Of a DNA stretch of 64,000 nt, positions 40,104-50,188 are shown piece after piece. Position numbers and translations under genes: made by a program. Under the pieces are notes generated by a model. That model worked only from the letters and a program-made list of their open reading frames with translations, was not told the DNA's origin and did no database searches. The DNA is from Kiloniella spongiae (GTDB taxonomy: Bacteria > Pseudomonadota > Alphaproteobacteria > Kiloniellales > Kiloniellaceae), in NCBI RefSeq assembly GCF_001026905.1, contig NZ_LAQL01000004.1, forward strand, positions 1 through 64,000, written 5' to 3'. The first letter of the stretch is position 1, and the number at the start of each line of letters is the position of its first letter.

Positions 40104-41264
40104 CTATTCACCTGGTTGAACTTTGGCAGAGCCAATCGGATCGGCTTTACCATCTGTGCTGTTATTTTTATTTCGAAAGCGTGCATAGATCCGGCTAAAG
40201 CCTTCAACAATGCCACCAGGTAAGAAAACAACAATCAGCATGAACAACATACCAAGTGTAAGATGCCAGCCTTCACCAACAAAAAGACTTAGAATTGCAA
40301 CAACACCATCCTCAAGAAAATCAGGTAGGAAGTTGAAAATACCATGCAGCACATTTTCATTAATCGCCGAGAAGATATTTTCAAAGTACTTAATAACACC
40401 TGCCCCGATAACGGGACCGATTAATGTACCAACACCACCAAGAATGGTCATGAGAACAACCTCGCCAGAAGCTGTCCACTGCATCCGTTCAGCACCAGCA
40501 AGTGGATCCGTAACAGCCATCAGAGACCCGGCAAGACCCGCATACATACCAGAGATAACAAACGCCGTCAGCGTATAAGGACGCATATTCAATCCCGTAT
40601 AGCTCATACGGTTAGAGTTTGACTTCACAGCTCTTAACATCATGCCAAAAGGAGAACGGAATATCCGCATGGAGATATAAAACCCGATAATCATAAGTAT
40701 GGCACAGAAGTAAAATCCGGAATAACCACTCATCTCAATACCAAAGAAATTGGTTGGCGGAATACCGTCTGTTGCAGCAACACCGACAAGACTATCCAAG
40801 GTACGAGGATCATTCAGACTAAGCTGCAATCCTGTTTCCCCATTAGTAATCGGCGTTAGAACTGAATAAGCCAAATTATAAGACATTTGAGCAAAAGCAA
40901 GCGTCAGAATAGAGAAGTAAATACCTGATCTGCGTAGGCTGATATAGCCAATAACAACAGCAAATAAGCCAGAGGTAATCACCCCAAATATAACAGCAGG
41001 TACAACGCTCATACTTAACAGTTTGAATGACCAAACCGCTGTGTAAGAACCAACACCCAAGAAAGCGGCATGACCGAAGGATAGATACCCCGTTAAGCCA
41101 AAAAGGATGTTAAAACCAATTGCAAAAATACCAAATATTGCAAAGCGCTGTAGCAAATCAGGATAGCTTGCACCAATTGGTGCCAACCAAATTGGCATGG
41201 TGAGAACTGCGAAGGTAAAAATACCCATAAGCAGTAAATCTTTACGCGGCGTAGCAGTAATCAT
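40104..41264 (-). CDS. livM: branched-chain/amide-type ABC transporter permease (LivM)
   Basis: 386 residues, about ten membrane spans. Hallmarks '[26 protein letters not shown]', '[18 protein letters not shown]', '[40 protein letters not shown]' and '[23 protein letters not shown]'. A ~30-residue polar C-terminal tail follows the last span. Forms the channel with LivH. Confidence 0.95.
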   Translation of the reverse strand: MITATPRKDLLLMGIFTFAVLTMPIWLAPIGASYPDLLQRFAIFGIFAIGFNILFGLTGYLSFGHAAFLGVGSYTAVWSFKLLSMSVVPAVIFGVITSGLFAVVIGYISLRRSGIYFSILTLAFAQMSYNLAYSVLTPITNGETGLQLSLNDPRTLDSLVGVAATDGIPPTNFFGIEMSGYSGFYFCAILMIIGFYISMRIFRSPFGMMLRAVKSNSNRMSYTGLNMRPYTLTAFVISGMYAGLAGSLMAVTDPLAGAERMQWTASGEVVLMTILGGVGTLIGPVIGAGVIKYFENIFSAINENVLHGIFNFLPDFLEDGVVAILSLFVGEGWHLTLGMLFMLIVVFLPGGIVEGFSRIYARFRNKNNSTDGKADPIGSAKVQPGE

Positions 41265-41268
41265 TGTC

Positions 41269-42285
41269 TTAGGACTCCATCACGCCTTTGCGCCCCATCA
41301 GACCTCTTGGACGAACAAGAAGAATGACAACCGCAACAAGGAAAATAATAATTTGATCAATACCAGGCAGGATTTCTTTCACTTCATTCATAGAAGCGAA
41401 GGATTGTAGAATTCCCAAAAGGAAACCAGCGGCAACAGCACCGCCTAGAGATCCCATTCCACCGACAACGACCACAACAAAGGAAAGAACAAGGAAATCC
41501 ATACCAAGATGGTAATCCGGCGGAACAATTGGCGTGTACATCACACCTGCCAGTCCCGAAACAACAGCTGCAATACCAAAGACAATCGTAAACCTGCGCT
41601 CAATATTAATACCGAGAAGACCAACTGTTTCACGATCTTGCATGCCAGCACGGACAACCATTCCAAAGGTGGTAAATTGCAAGAAACAGAAGACAGCTGT
41701 AATAATGATCCCAGCGAATAGAAGATACGTCAGACGCCACCACGGATAGATCACTGAATCGCCCAACCCAATAGCTGCGCCGATATCAGCGGACCCAGTT
41801 AACAGATCCGGGGGTGGCATCGGTACCGGGTTTGCCCCGAAAAACGCCTTAACAATTTCCTGCAAAACAATCGCTAAACCAAAAGTCACAAGAATCTGTT
41901 CTGCATGTGTACGCTTATAGAAAAAGCGGATCAGCCCGCGTTCCATTGCCAAGCCAACAAGAAGCATCACAGGGATCGCAAGTAAAATTGACAGCGGGAC
42001 CGCATAGTCAATAATTGCCGCGCCCGTTTCGCCAAACCATATTTCAAGATAAGGCACCTCTTTGAAGGCATCAAAGAAAGTTATACTTTCATCTTTCACT
42101 TGTTTGGAAATGGTCAGAATCTTCTTAAGAGTAACGGCACAGAAAGCACCAAGCATAAACAATGCCCCGTGAGCAAAGTTCACAACGCCTAGCGTGCCGA
42201 AAATCAGTGTTAATCCCAAGGCAATAAGAGCGTATGACCCGCCCTTATCCAAGCCGTTCAGGATTTGCAATACAAATGCATCCAT
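41269..42285 (-). CDS. livH: branched-chain/amide-type ABC transporter permease (LivH)
   Basis: 338 residues, about eight spans. '[43 protein letters not shown]', '[19 protein letters not shown]', '[42 protein letters not shown]' and '[21 protein letters not shown]'. An insert of ~35 residues after the second span ([25 protein letters not shown]) is longer than in E. coli LivH. A hairpin separates it from the binding-protein gene. Confidence 0.95.
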   Translation of the reverse strand: MDAFVLQILNGLDKGGSYALIALGLTLIFGTLGVVNFAHGALFMLGAFCAVTLKKILTISKQVKDESITFFDAFKEVPYLEIWFGETGAAIIDYAVPLSILLAIPVMLLVGLAMERGLIRFFYKRTHAEQILVTFGLAIVLQEIVKAFFGANPVPMPPPDLLTGSADIGAAIGLGDSVIYPWWRLTYLLFAGIIITAVFCFLQFTTFGMVVRAGMQDRETVGLLGINIERRFTIVFGIAAVVSGLAGVMYTPIVPPDYHLGMDFLVLSFVVVVVGGMGSLGGAVAAGFLLGILQSFASMNEVKEILPGIDQIIIFLVAVVILLVRPRGLMGRKGVMES

Positions 42286-42386
42286 CGTTCTATTTTCGCT
42301 GCTGTTTATTTCTCTAGAGTTATTTCACAAATATCTCTCAGAGTATCACACCTCGGGACAATACCAGAGAGTGCATAATTTAAAGT

Positions 42387-42412
42387 TCTGACCGCTCATA
42401 TGAGCGGCCAGA
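42387..42412 (-). terminator. intercistronic hairpin/attenuator after the binding-protein gene
   Basis: TCTG-a-CCGCTC-ATAT-GAGCGG-c-CAGA: a 10-bp stem with one mismatch, followed on the minus strand by ACTTTAAATT. Located between the binding protein and livH, where a partial terminator or 3' stabiliser would raise binding-protein levels. Confidence 0.65.
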
Positions 42413-42427
42413 TTTTACAACGAGTAA

Positions 42428-43792
42428 TTAAACCTCGTATGGGCCGAGTTCACCACCAAAGATAGATGGATCATACTCAACTTGGGCACGCGGAACTTCT
42501 TTAACAATCTCAAGAAGATCAAACTGAGTTGATGGGTTTGCATTACCCCGCACCACGAGAACATCTTTAAAGCACTGATGATCAGCAGCACGATATTCAG
42601 TCGGACCATTCCCCATACCATCGAACTCGAAGCCTTCAAGAGCTTTAATGACTTCTGGTGGATAGAATGTACCAGCCATTTCACACGCATTTGCATAAAG
42701 CAATGTCTGGACATAGCAAGTGTGTGCAGCCTGTGATGGAGGGAAGCCATATTCCTGACCAAAGGACTTAACAAATGCTTGTGACCCGGCATCTTGAAGT
42801 GCCCAGTTCCAGTTTGTTGTTCCCAAAATCCCTTTGATATTCTCACCGGCACCTTGCGCCATCAAACGCGAGAAGAGAGGCACGATAATTTCAAAGTTTT
42901 TACCGTTAACCTGCTTGTCACGCAGACCAAACTGAACAGCCTGTGTCAAAGAGTTGATCATATCCTTACCATAGTGGTTAAGGATCAATACATCGGCACC
43001 TGAGTTTAGAACAGGGGTAATATACTGAGAGAAATCGCCCGCACCCACTGGCGTTTTAACTGTATTCACAGTTTCCCAGCCGAGACCTTCTGTCGTATTC
43101 TTGATCGACTCTTCTTGTGTCCAACCCCATGTGTAATCGGCAGTCAGATGATAAGCACGGCGATCCGTTCCCATTTCATCTTTAAGAACCGGGCCAAGAG
43201 CGGCACCAGATTGATACGCATTGAAGAAATGACGGAAGCCATAACGACGCTTGTCTTTACCTGTTGTGTCGTTTGAGTGGGTCAAGCCACACATAAAGAT
43301 AACCCCCATCTCCTGCGCCAGAGACTGAGTAGCAATAGCCACACCAGAAGATGAACCACCAGAGAACATAGTGACACCTTCTTTTTCAATCATACGCTTG
43401 GCCGAGGCACGGGCAGCATCTGATTTTGTTTGGGTATCACCGGTTACGTATTCAACCTTCTTCCCAAGAATACCATTTCCTTTGAGTGAACTTGGCTTCA
43501 TGGTTGTTAGCATGCCACCATCGCCTTCACCATTAAGGTGCTTGACAGCTAGCTGGTATGCGCGTAACTCATCCGCACCTTCATCAGCATAAGGTCCGGT
43601 TTGCGGTACGTTAAAGCCAAGCTTGATAAAAGACTGGCTACTAGGATCATTCCTGAAATCAGCAGCATAAGCGCCTTTCACGAAAGAGTATGGTGTCGCG
43701 CCACTAAAAACAGCTGCGCCCGCACCTGCTGCGGCTGCACTAGTTAAAAGTTTGCGACGAGAAAGTTTAAATTTGTTCGTTGTATTCGTCAT
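42428..43792 (-). CDS. HAAT-family substrate-binding protein with Tat-type signal
   Basis: 454 residues from the ATG at 43792; the frame opens at a GTG at 43849 but the signal begins here. 'KFKLSRRKLLTSAAAAGAGAAVFSGA' contains the twin-arginine motif. Mature part: 'IKLGFNVPQTGPYADEGADELRAYQLAVKHLNGEGDGG', 'KRMIEKEGVTMFSGGSSSGVAIATQSLAQEMGVIFMCGLTHSNDTTG', 'GADVLILNHYGKDMINSLTQAVQFGL': type I periplasmic fold of Leu/amide/urea-type receptors. First gene of the five-gene operon. The ligand is not readable; Tat export implies folding before translocation. Confidence 0.9.
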   Translation of the reverse strand: MTNTTNKFKLSRRKLLTSAAAAGAGAAVFSGATPYSFVKGAYAADFRNDPSSQSFIKLGFNVPQTGPYADEGADELRAYQLAVKHLNGEGDGGMLTTMKPSSLKGNGILGKKVEYVTGDTQTKSDAARASAKRMIEKEGVTMFSGGSSSGVAIATQSLAQEMGVIFMCGLTHSNDTTGKDKRRYGFRHFFNAYQSGAALGPVLKDEMGTDRRAYHLTADYTWGWTQEESIKNTTEGLGWETVNTVKTPVGAGDFSQYITPVLNSGADVLILNHYGKDMINSLTQAVQFGLRDKQVNGKNFEIIVPLFSRLMAQGAGENIKGILGTTNWNWALQDAGSQAFVKSFGQEYGFPPSQAAHTCYVQTLLYANACEMAGTFYPPEVIKALEGFEFDGMGNGPTEYRAADHQCFKDVLVVRGNANPSTQFDLLEIVKEVPRAQVEYDPSIFGGELGPYEV

Positions 43793-44020
43793 GACAGTAT
43801 TCGTCTCCCAAGAAGTATACTCATGCTGTTCTTTTGTGCTGGATCGCACCGATTACTTTTTTAGTTTTACTTTTTCGGCCTATTAATTTATTTCGCCGTT
43901 ATGTGCAAAAGCATCCTCTTGTTTCGTAATAGGGACAATAGAACTTTGAAGGCAACTCAAATTTTTGTTATATTTTTTACTTTATTACAGATCTATTTGT
44001 AAAAAATGAAAATAAATACA

Positions 44021-44054
44021 AAAGCCCGCAACGAAAATATTCACTGCGGGCTTT
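44021..44054 (-). terminator. terminator of the chemoreceptor gene
   Basis: AAAGCCCGCA/TGCGGGCTTT, 10-bp stem, 14-base loop; the minus-strand read continues into TTGTATTTATTTTC. Confidence 0.85.
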
Positions 44055-44085
44055 TATTAAATCAGAGACTTATCTGTTTTAAAGG

Positions 44086-46155
44086 TTACTCATTTACAGA
44101 CCTTAGATGGCCAATAAAGTCATGAACTTTACTTTCCAGTTGCTGTGCTTCTTCAGCAAGTCCAGATGCAGATTTTTGCACCTGTTCTGCTGCGGTACCT
44201 GTTGTATTAGCAGCTTCACGAACCTGGCTAATATTTGCAGAAACCTGGTCCGTACCATTTGCAGCCTGTTGAACAGACTTCGTAATTTCAGCTGTGGCGG
44301 CCCCCTGCTCTTCTACTGCCGAAGCAATCGCTGTCGCAACTTCATGGATAGAATCAATTGTTTTTGAAATACCATGAATGGCCTCAACTGAATCACGGGT
44401 TTCCCCCTGAATAGAGCTGATTTGACCAGAAATCTCTTCCGTCGCTTTTGCCGTTTGGTTCGCAAGCGACTTAACCTCAGAAGCAACAACGGCAAAACCT
44501 TTACCAGCTTCACCAGCTCTTGCTGCTTCAATGGTAGCATTCAATGCCAGAAGATTCGTTTGCTCCGCGATATCGTTAATCAGTTTTACAACCTCGCCAA
44601 TCTTATCAGCTGCATTGGCAAGACCTTCGATTTTCTGGTTGGTCCTGGATGTCTCTTCAACCGCATTACTCGCAATATCTGCTGAGCGTTGTACCTGGCT
44701 ACTAATTTCATTAATTGATGCAGAAAGTTCTTCCGTCGCGGCAGCCACAGACTGCACATTGGCAGAAGCATCTTGCGCCGCATCAGTTACTACAGACGCT
44801 TGACTTGACGATTGTGACGCTGCATTCGACATTGTCTCAGCTGAAGAGCGCATCTCATGGGCAGAGCTGGAAACAGAAGAGATAATCTGTCCAACAGATG
44901 CTTCAAAGTCATTCGCCATTTGCATTCGGGCTTCTTGACGCTCTACCGAGGCACGCTTTTCTGATTCCAGTTTTTCAGCTTCCATTTGGCTGACCCGTTC
45001 AGCATTAGCTTTAAACTGTTCTAAAGCACGGTTGATATCACCAATCTCATCACCGCGATCCTGCCCTTTAACTTCGACATTATAATTACCCTGCATGAGT
45101 GACGTGATGACCCCCATACTACCTTGTAAAGGATTACGGATCATAAAGCGGGAAATAAGAAGAAGTGCGACAATCAAGATCAGAAGGAGTACAACACCAC
45201 CAATAACCGTATATTGTTGTACAGCTTGAGCCTGTTGAGTTAACCGACTAACGGGTACATTAACAAGAACAGACCAAGGCGCTTTTGAATCTCTAATTTG
45301 TACAGGTACAAAAAGACGATATAGATCGTTATCTTCCTTGCCAAAAACCTCGCCGTTGCCAATTAAAGGTACAGCCTCGGCCAAAACAGGATTTTCTGCA
45401 TTTAAATCTTTCCCCAGTTCTTCCTGTTTTTCAAAGGCAACCCATTTTGCCTGATTAGAAATCAGATTAACTGAACTGCCAGTATCAAAGGGCTGTATCT
45501 CGTTAAAGGCCGCTGACATGTCATTGAGGCTCATATCAACACCAACAACACCAATAAAATCCCCATTATCGTTCAAAATAGGATAAACAAACGAAGTCAA
45601 AAGAACATCTGTGCCATCAATATCATAAACAATTGGTTCCATGATGATCGGCGCTTTGGTATCTCTGGGAATAGTATAATATTCTGAAAAATTAGTCAGG
45701 AATGACAGTTTTATACCTTCACCAAAATTATAATAGTAAGTTGCATAACGGCCGTCTTCGCCATTATAGCCTTCTTTAGAGTCCTTATAGGTACTATCAT
45801 TACCATCAAGCGCATCCGGTTCAAACCCCGCCCATGCACCAGCTAAATTTGGATTGGCCTCTAGAGACTGCCTCAAAACATTATGATAAGCTTGACGGTC
45901 TTCCGGATTAGTCGCTTGGATAGCTTTAAATGATTGCACAATTGAATGAGCAACTGTCATAGCCTGGTCTAATTGATTTTTGACCTTTTCCGCTTCAACC
46001 TCACCAACTTCCTGGGCTTGTTCCAATGTAAGATCACGAACGGTTGTCTGCATTGTCCATGACATTAAAAAAATACTTATTGCCAGACAGACAACAACAA
46101 TTAGGGCACTTGTTATTGTTAGCTTTGCGCTCAGAGATAGCTTGTTAAGCATCAT
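44086..46155 (-). CDS. methyl-accepting chemotaxis protein with dCache sensor
   Basis: 689 residues. Membrane span at ~10-32, periplasmic dCache-type ligand domain ~35-310 ('FIGVVGVDMSLNDMSAAFNEIQPFDTGSSVNLI', 'YRLFVPVQIRDSKAPWSVLVNVP'), second span ~318-338, HAMP ('RFMIRNPLQGSMGVITSLMQGNYNVEVKGQDRGDEIGDINRALEQF'), then the helical signalling domain with the hairpin tip 'IAEQTNLLALNATIEAARAGEAGKGFAVVASEVKSLANQTAKATEEI'. Senses a small ligand and controls CheA. A truncated copy of its 3' end lies immediately upstream. Confidence 0.93.
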   Translation of the reverse strand: MMLNKLSLSAKLTITSALIVVVCLAISIFLMSWTMQTTVRDLTLEQAQEVGEVEAEKVKNQLDQAMTVAHSIVQSFKAIQATNPEDRQAYHNVLRQSLEANPNLAGAWAGFEPDALDGNDSTYKDSKEGYNGEDGRYATYYYNFGEGIKLSFLTNFSEYYTIPRDTKAPIIMEPIVYDIDGTDVLLTSFVYPILNDNGDFIGVVGVDMSLNDMSAAFNEIQPFDTGSSVNLISNQAKWVAFEKQEELGKDLNAENPVLAEAVPLIGNGEVFGKEDNDLYRLFVPVQIRDSKAPWSVLVNVPVSRLTQQAQAVQQYTVIGGVVLLLILIVALLLISRFMIRNPLQGSMGVITSLMQGNYNVEVKGQDRGDEIGDINRALEQFKANAERVSQMEAEKLESEKRASVERQEARMQMANDFEASVGQIISSVSSSAHEMRSSAETMSNAASQSSSQASVVTDAAQDASANVQSVAAATEELSASINEISSQVQRSADIASNAVEETSRTNQKIEGLANAADKIGEVVKLINDIAEQTNLLALNATIEAARAGEAGKGFAVVASEVKSLANQTAKATEEISGQISSIQGETRDSVEAIHGISKTIDSIHEVATAIASAVEEQGAATAEITKSVQQAANGTDQVSANISQVREAANTTGTAAEQVQKSASGLAEEAQQLESKVHDFIGHLRSVNE

Positions 46156-46335
46156 TCAGTTCCATCATCCTACTAAAGACGCAATTATAATATTTGCGCA
46201 TATCTTCCAAGATATTCCACCGTTGGCATATCTATGTTTACCAACACAATATCCAATGCCCCTTAAAAAGTAGTAAATCAATCGACACAGGTGTTCTTCA
46301 AGTGAAAGAGTTTTGAAAAAGAAGTATTTTTATAC

Positions 46336-46374
46336 AAACAAACCCGCAGTGGAATCTTCCACACGGGTTTGTTT
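46336..46374 (-). terminator. terminator after the truncated chemoreceptor copy
   Basis: AAACAAACCCG/CGGGTTTGTTT, 11-bp stem with a 17-base loop; the minus-strand read continues TATAAAAAT. Confidence 0.75.
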
Positions 46375-46395
46375 TTCACATATATTTTAAATAAT

Positions 46396-47068
46396 TTAAT
46401 CGTTCACAGATCTTAAACGCCCAATGAATTCGTGTACTTTATTCTCCAACTGCTGAGCTTTTTCGGCGAGACCGGATGCCGATTTTTGTACCTTCTCAGC
46501 TGCAGTACCTGTTGTATTAGCGGCTTCACGAACTTGAGTAATGTTTGAAGAAACCTGATCTGTACCATTTGCTGCTTGCTGAACCGACTTTGTAATTTCT
46601 GCAGTAGCGGCCCCTTGCTCTTCGACTGCCGAAGCAATTGCAGTAGCGACCTCATGAATAGAATCAATTGTCTTGGAAATACCATGAATAGCTTCTACTG
46701 ATTCACGAGTTTCGCTCTGAATAGAACCGATTTGACCAGAAATATCCTCTGTCGCTTTTGCAGTCTGATTCGCAAGCGACTTAACCTCAGAGGCAACCAC
46801 GGCAAAGCCTTTACCTGCTTCACCAGCTCTTGCCGCCTCAATTGTCGCATTCAACGCCAGGAGATTGGTTTGCTCAGCAATATCATTAATCAATTTAACA
46901 ACCTCACCAATTTTATCAGCTGCATTCGCTAAACCTTCAATTTTTTGGTTGGTTCGGGATGTTTCTTCAACCGCATTACTAGCGATGTCTGCAGAGCGTT
47001 GAACCTGACTACTGATTTCATTAATAGACGCAGAAAGCTCTTCGGTCGCCGCAGCAACTGACTGTACT
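46396..47068 (-). pseudogene. 5'-truncated duplicate of the chemoreceptor signalling domain
   Basis: From about 47068 leftward the frame reads 'QSVAAATEELSASINEISSQVQRSADIASNAVEETSRTNQKIEGLANAADKIGEVVKLINDIAEQTNLLALNATIEAARAG...' to '...FIGRLRSVND', nearly identical in protein to the last ~220 residues of the gene at 44086. Sensor, membrane spans and HAMP are missing, and homology stops abruptly at 'actgactgtac'. A start at Met 46893 would give 165 residues, but it has no domain logic. The nucleotide copies differ at many silent sites, so the duplication is not recent, or the copy came from another receptor gene. Confidence 0.8.
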
Positions 47069-47167
47069 AAACTAAAGAATTGAACGAAATTTAATCACTT
47101 TATTTTTGCTCTATTCTTATTTGAGTTCTAAATTATTGCTGCATTTCTTAAAATCTAATGGTGCCTT

Positions 47168-48001
47168 ATGACTAAACAAATTCCCGATACAACAAAAAAC
47201 GGTATTTCCCGCCTTATTGACCTCATGAAAGATCTTAGAGATCCAGATGGCGGATGTCCTTGGGATATAGAACAAACTTTCCGGACTATCGCACCTTACA
47301 CCATTGAAGAAGCCTACGAAGTTGCTGACGCAATTGAGAAAAATGACCCAGCTTCACTCAAAGATGAACTTGGAGATCTTTTATTACAGGTCGTTTATCA
47401 TGCCCAAATAGCAAAAGACGAGAATCTCTTTGATTTTGAGAGCGTTGCCCAAGCAATTACCGAGAAGATGATAAATCGTCATCCGCACGTTTATGCTGAG
47501 ATCTCTCACGATAATGTTGAAGAACAAAAGCTTGCCTGGGAAGAACTAAAAGCAAAAGAGCGCGAGAATAAGCGAGGAAAAAAAGAAGAAAGCGTGCTGG
47601 ACGGTATTACAATCGGATTACCTGCTGCCACACGCGCTATTAAACTTCAAAACCGTGCTGCAAAAGTTGGTTTTGATTGGCCAAACCTTTCCCCGGTTAT
47701 TGACAAAGTTTACGAGGAAATTGACGAACTGAAAGACGTCTTACAATCCGATCAACACGACAATACTTTAGATAAGCATGATCGAGCAGAAGATGAACTT
47801 GGCGATATATTATTTTCAGTTGTAAACTTGGCAAGGCATCTGGATATTGATCCAGAACAAGCACTTCGACGCACCAACCAAAAATTTGAAAATCGCTTTC
47901 GAACTGTTGAAAAAACAATCAAAGAAAACGGATTAAATATCAAAAATACATCATTGGAATATATGGAAAATATCTGGATATTAAGCAAAGAAAACGAATG
48001 A
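47168..48001 (+). CDS. mazG: nucleoside triphosphate pyrophosphohydrolase MazG
   Basis: 277 residues with two MazG domains. N-terminal: 'DLMKDLRDPDGGCPWDIEQTFRTIAPYTIEEAYEVADAIEKNDPASLKDELGDLLLQVVYHAQIA' (metal-binding EExxE...ExxD). C-terminal: 'YEEIDELKDVLQSDQHDNTLDKHDRAEDELGDILFSVVNLARHLDIDPEQALRRTNQKFENRF'. Hydrolyses NTPs/dNTPs to monophosphates and pyrophosphate; house-cleaning and stress role. Monocistronic here, though in many relatives it lies near hflX. Confidence 0.95.
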   Translation: MTKQIPDTTKNGISRLIDLMKDLRDPDGGCPWDIEQTFRTIAPYTIEEAYEVADAIEKNDPASLKDELGDLLLQVVYHAQIAKDENLFDFESVAQAITEKMINRHPHVYAEISHDNVEEQKLAWEELKAKERENKRGKKEESVLDGITIGLPAATRAIKLQNRAAKVGFDWPNLSPVIDKVYEEIDELKDVLQSDQHDNTLDKHDRAEDELGDILFSVVNLARHLDIDPEQALRRTNQKFENRFRTVEKTIKENGLNIKNTSLEYMENIWILSKENE

Positions 48002-48093
48002 CACATTATGTCTATTTTATATCTCATTTCCCGTTTGAATAATTAAATCCTGGGCTGATATAAATGGTTCATTGTGGTCGATGGCAAAACTTT

Positions 48094-48660
48094 TTAATCC
48101 GACTTGATTTTTGTAGCCAACTCTTCTAATTGAACTTGATCCAAAGTGACGTTGTATTCTCCATAAGGAATACTCGAAGAAGAAGTAACATCATAAGCAC
48201 TCATTGTTTCTGATACCTTCTGACCATTCCTATCAAGAAGTGTGACTATTAATCCCGCACTACTTTTTCTATCACTTCAATTTTACCATCTGCGTTATGT
48301 GCATACCTTTTAGGATCACAAGCCATCGGTTTCCCCAGTCTTGATAACAGGAAATTGCAATGTCGTTGTCGTTCCCGAGCGTAATATTATTTTTTAGATT
48401 TCCTCGATGATACTCAGAAAGGGTCAACTAATGTACTATCATTAAGAGCAAATCTCATCCGAGTTCGGTCATGCCCTAGGCTAAATGAAAACCCCATCCT
48501 GGCATTGTAATTACCCTTACTATCCGCTTCCCAATTAACACCCAATGCAAAATTATCGAACTGATGATTTAAACCAGCAGAAGCGGTATTCAAGGATTGA
48601 TCTCCCCCAAATTAGAAAGATCAAATCGAGTACCCAAAGCTTTACATCAAGGCGTAAAGC
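48094..48660 (-). pseudogene. decayed outer-membrane beta-barrel protein gene
   Basis: On the minus strand several broken frames give coherent pieces: 'LGTRFDLSNLG', then 'DQSLNTASAGLNHQFDNFALGVNWEADSKGNYNARMGFSFSLGHDRTRMRFALNDSTLVDPF', and finally 'VTLLDRNGQKVSETMSAYDVTSSSSIPYGEYNVTLDQVQLEELATKIKSD' ending in TAA at 48096-48094. Barrel-like strands followed by a carboxypeptidase-regulatory-like module are typical of large surface or usher-type proteins. Stops and frameshifts separate the pieces. Confidence 0.65.
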
Positions 48661-48665
48661 TCTCC

Positions 48666-49220
48666 TTAATACAAAATATCGTCGGCTGATAATTGATAAT
48701 CCTGATATGCTTTCTTGGGGTATTTATCGTGATAATAAGCTGAATCATAGTTATAAACTGACAGACTCAAAATAACTTTGCCAGCCCGTCCTTCCAAGTG
48801 CACAGGCAATATATGTCGCCAAGAATAAAGAGTTTCACTTGGATGATCTAATTTTGCTGTTACACACAATACTTTTTTTGTATCAAAAGCCCGGTTCCAA
48901 TCTGTTCTTATTTTTATGGCTAGCTCGGGCTCGTACACTTCACTCAAGAGAGAATTTTTTAAGGTGGTAAGATGGGAAGCATTGACCATTTCACCAGCAA
49001 GCCGACACAGATAATCATTTCGTCTTTCATCATACGCAAACACAGCAAGATGAGAGAGAGACTTTGGAAACTCAAAAACCTCAAACTCTTCCATAGACGG
49101 AAGCGTTCCCTTGGATGATTGATAATTCGCCCACCACTTAAGAATGCCGTCACTAATTGGACAGTTTAATGCAAGGGATAAAGCTTCATTAGATTTTGAG
49201 ATATCAGACACGTAAAACAA
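48666..49220 (-). CDS. PAS domain protein (PAS_5 type)
   Basis: 184 residues. 'ILKWWANYQSSKGTLPSMEEFEVFEFPKSLSHLAVFAYDERRNDYLCRLAGEMVNASHLTTLKNSLLSEV' follows the pattern of the alphaproteobacterial PAS_5 family: a W..W......P....F.P..L...+..+.Y....YRL.G. stretch. A stand-alone sensor domain with no output module; partners unknown. Its start overlaps the end of the AEC transporter gene by 17 nt, so the two are probably co-transcribed. Confidence 0.78.
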   Translation of the reverse strand: MFYVSDISKSNEALSLALNCPISDGILKWWANYQSSKGTLPSMEEFEVFEFPKSLSHLAVFAYDERRNDYLCRLAGEMVNASHLTTLKNSLLSEVYEPELAIKIRTDWNRAFDTKKVLCVTAKLDHPSETLYSWRHILPVHLEGRAGKVILSLSVYNYDSAYYHDKYPKKAYQDYQLSADDILY

Positions 49221-50085
49221 ACCACATTAAAATTGGCAAGGTAACAATTGAGAGCGTTGTTGAGATCACCACGAGGCTCGCAACTTCTTCCGGCTCTCTT
49301 TCATACAATTCGGCAAAGAGATAGCAAAAAACAGCAACAGGCAAAGCGCACTGCAAAATAACAACACCTGCCGCAGGTCCTTCTAGCCCAAGCAACCATA
49401 CAATGCTCAAACCAACAAGGAAACCACCCCCTAATCTAAAGGTGGCTAACCCAAAGCTTCGGCCAAGATTAACAACCTTCAAACTGGCCAGGGAAACCCC
49501 AAGCGTAATGAGCATCAAAGGTATTGTTAAGTCACCAATTAGTTTTGTCGTATTTAAAATCCATTCAGGAACCGTAAGATCAGCCACCAGAACACCTGTC
49601 GCAATAAGTGTAGCTGGAATAATCGGCATCGTAACCAGTGATTTTGCTGAAAACTGCCCAGATACAAATGCAACACCAATGGTCAACTGGATAACAACAT
49701 AAACAGCAAAGAAGCCAATCGCCAAAGCCAACCCCTCTTCACCAAAGGCAAGAAGACAAAGTGGCAAGCCAATATTACCAACGTTTGGCCAGGTCAATGA
49801 TTGCAGAAAAGTACGCTGAGAAAGACCTAGAAGCATAAGAAAGATGCCGCCCGTAATAGCGAAAATTACATTCGCCAGTGTTGCGGCGCCCCCCATTGCC
49901 ACAAGCGCATCCATAGAAAGATCAACAGTTGCCAATGTATAGAACACCAGAGCTGGTGTACTAAAATAAGTTACCAGAAAAGTGACCATCGGCGTATCAA
50001 ACTTACGACCAGCCTTAGCCCAGATAAAACCAATGGAAATGCAGATTAAAACAGGAGAGATAATCCCTAGAATTTCAGCAATCAT
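49204..50085 (-). CDS. AEC family transporter (auxin efflux carrier-like)
   Basis: 293 residues from the ATG at 50085; an ATG at 50115 would add ten polar residues. About ten membrane spans, 'ISPVLICISIGFIWAKAGRKFDTPMVTFLVTYFSTPALVFYTLATVDL', 'LTWPNVGNIGLPLCLLAFGEEGLAL' and 'GPAAGVVILQCALPVAVFCYLFAELYEREPEEVASLVVISTTLSIVTLPILM' are family signatures. Exports or imports organic anions; substrate not predictable. Confidence 0.9.
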   Translation of the reverse strand: MIAEILGIISPVLICISIGFIWAKAGRKFDTPMVTFLVTYFSTPALVFYTLATVDLSMDALVAMGGAATLANVIFAITGGIFLMLLGLSQRTFLQSLTWPNVGNIGLPLCLLAFGEEGLALAIGFFAVYVVIQLTIGVAFVSGQFSAKSLVTMPIIPATLIATGVLVADLTVPEWILNTTKLIGDLTIPLMLITLGVSLASLKVVNLGRSFGLATFRLGGGFLVGLSIVWLLGLEGPAAGVVILQCALPVAVFCYLFAELYEREPEEVASLVVISTTLSIVTLPILMWFVLRV

Positions 50086-50148
50086 TTTTCGAAATCTTGT
50101 GTTGAATGGAATCATACAATTTCAAGTAAATGACACCATGTCAAAGAA

Positions 50149-50170
50149 AAGCCGGATTAAAATCCGGCTT
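50149..50170 (-). terminator. terminator after the ABM/NIPSNAP gene pair
   Basis: AAGCCGGATT-aa-AATCCGGCTT, 10-bp stem, followed on the minus strand by TTCTTTG. Confidence 0.8.
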
Positions 50171-50188
50171 CCATCATCGGTTATCGTC

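Noticed and set aside
48545-48775. Plus-strand frame of 76 residues
   Set aside because: It is antisense to the beta-barrel pseudogene and the PAS gene, lacks a ribosome site and has no protein-like pattern.
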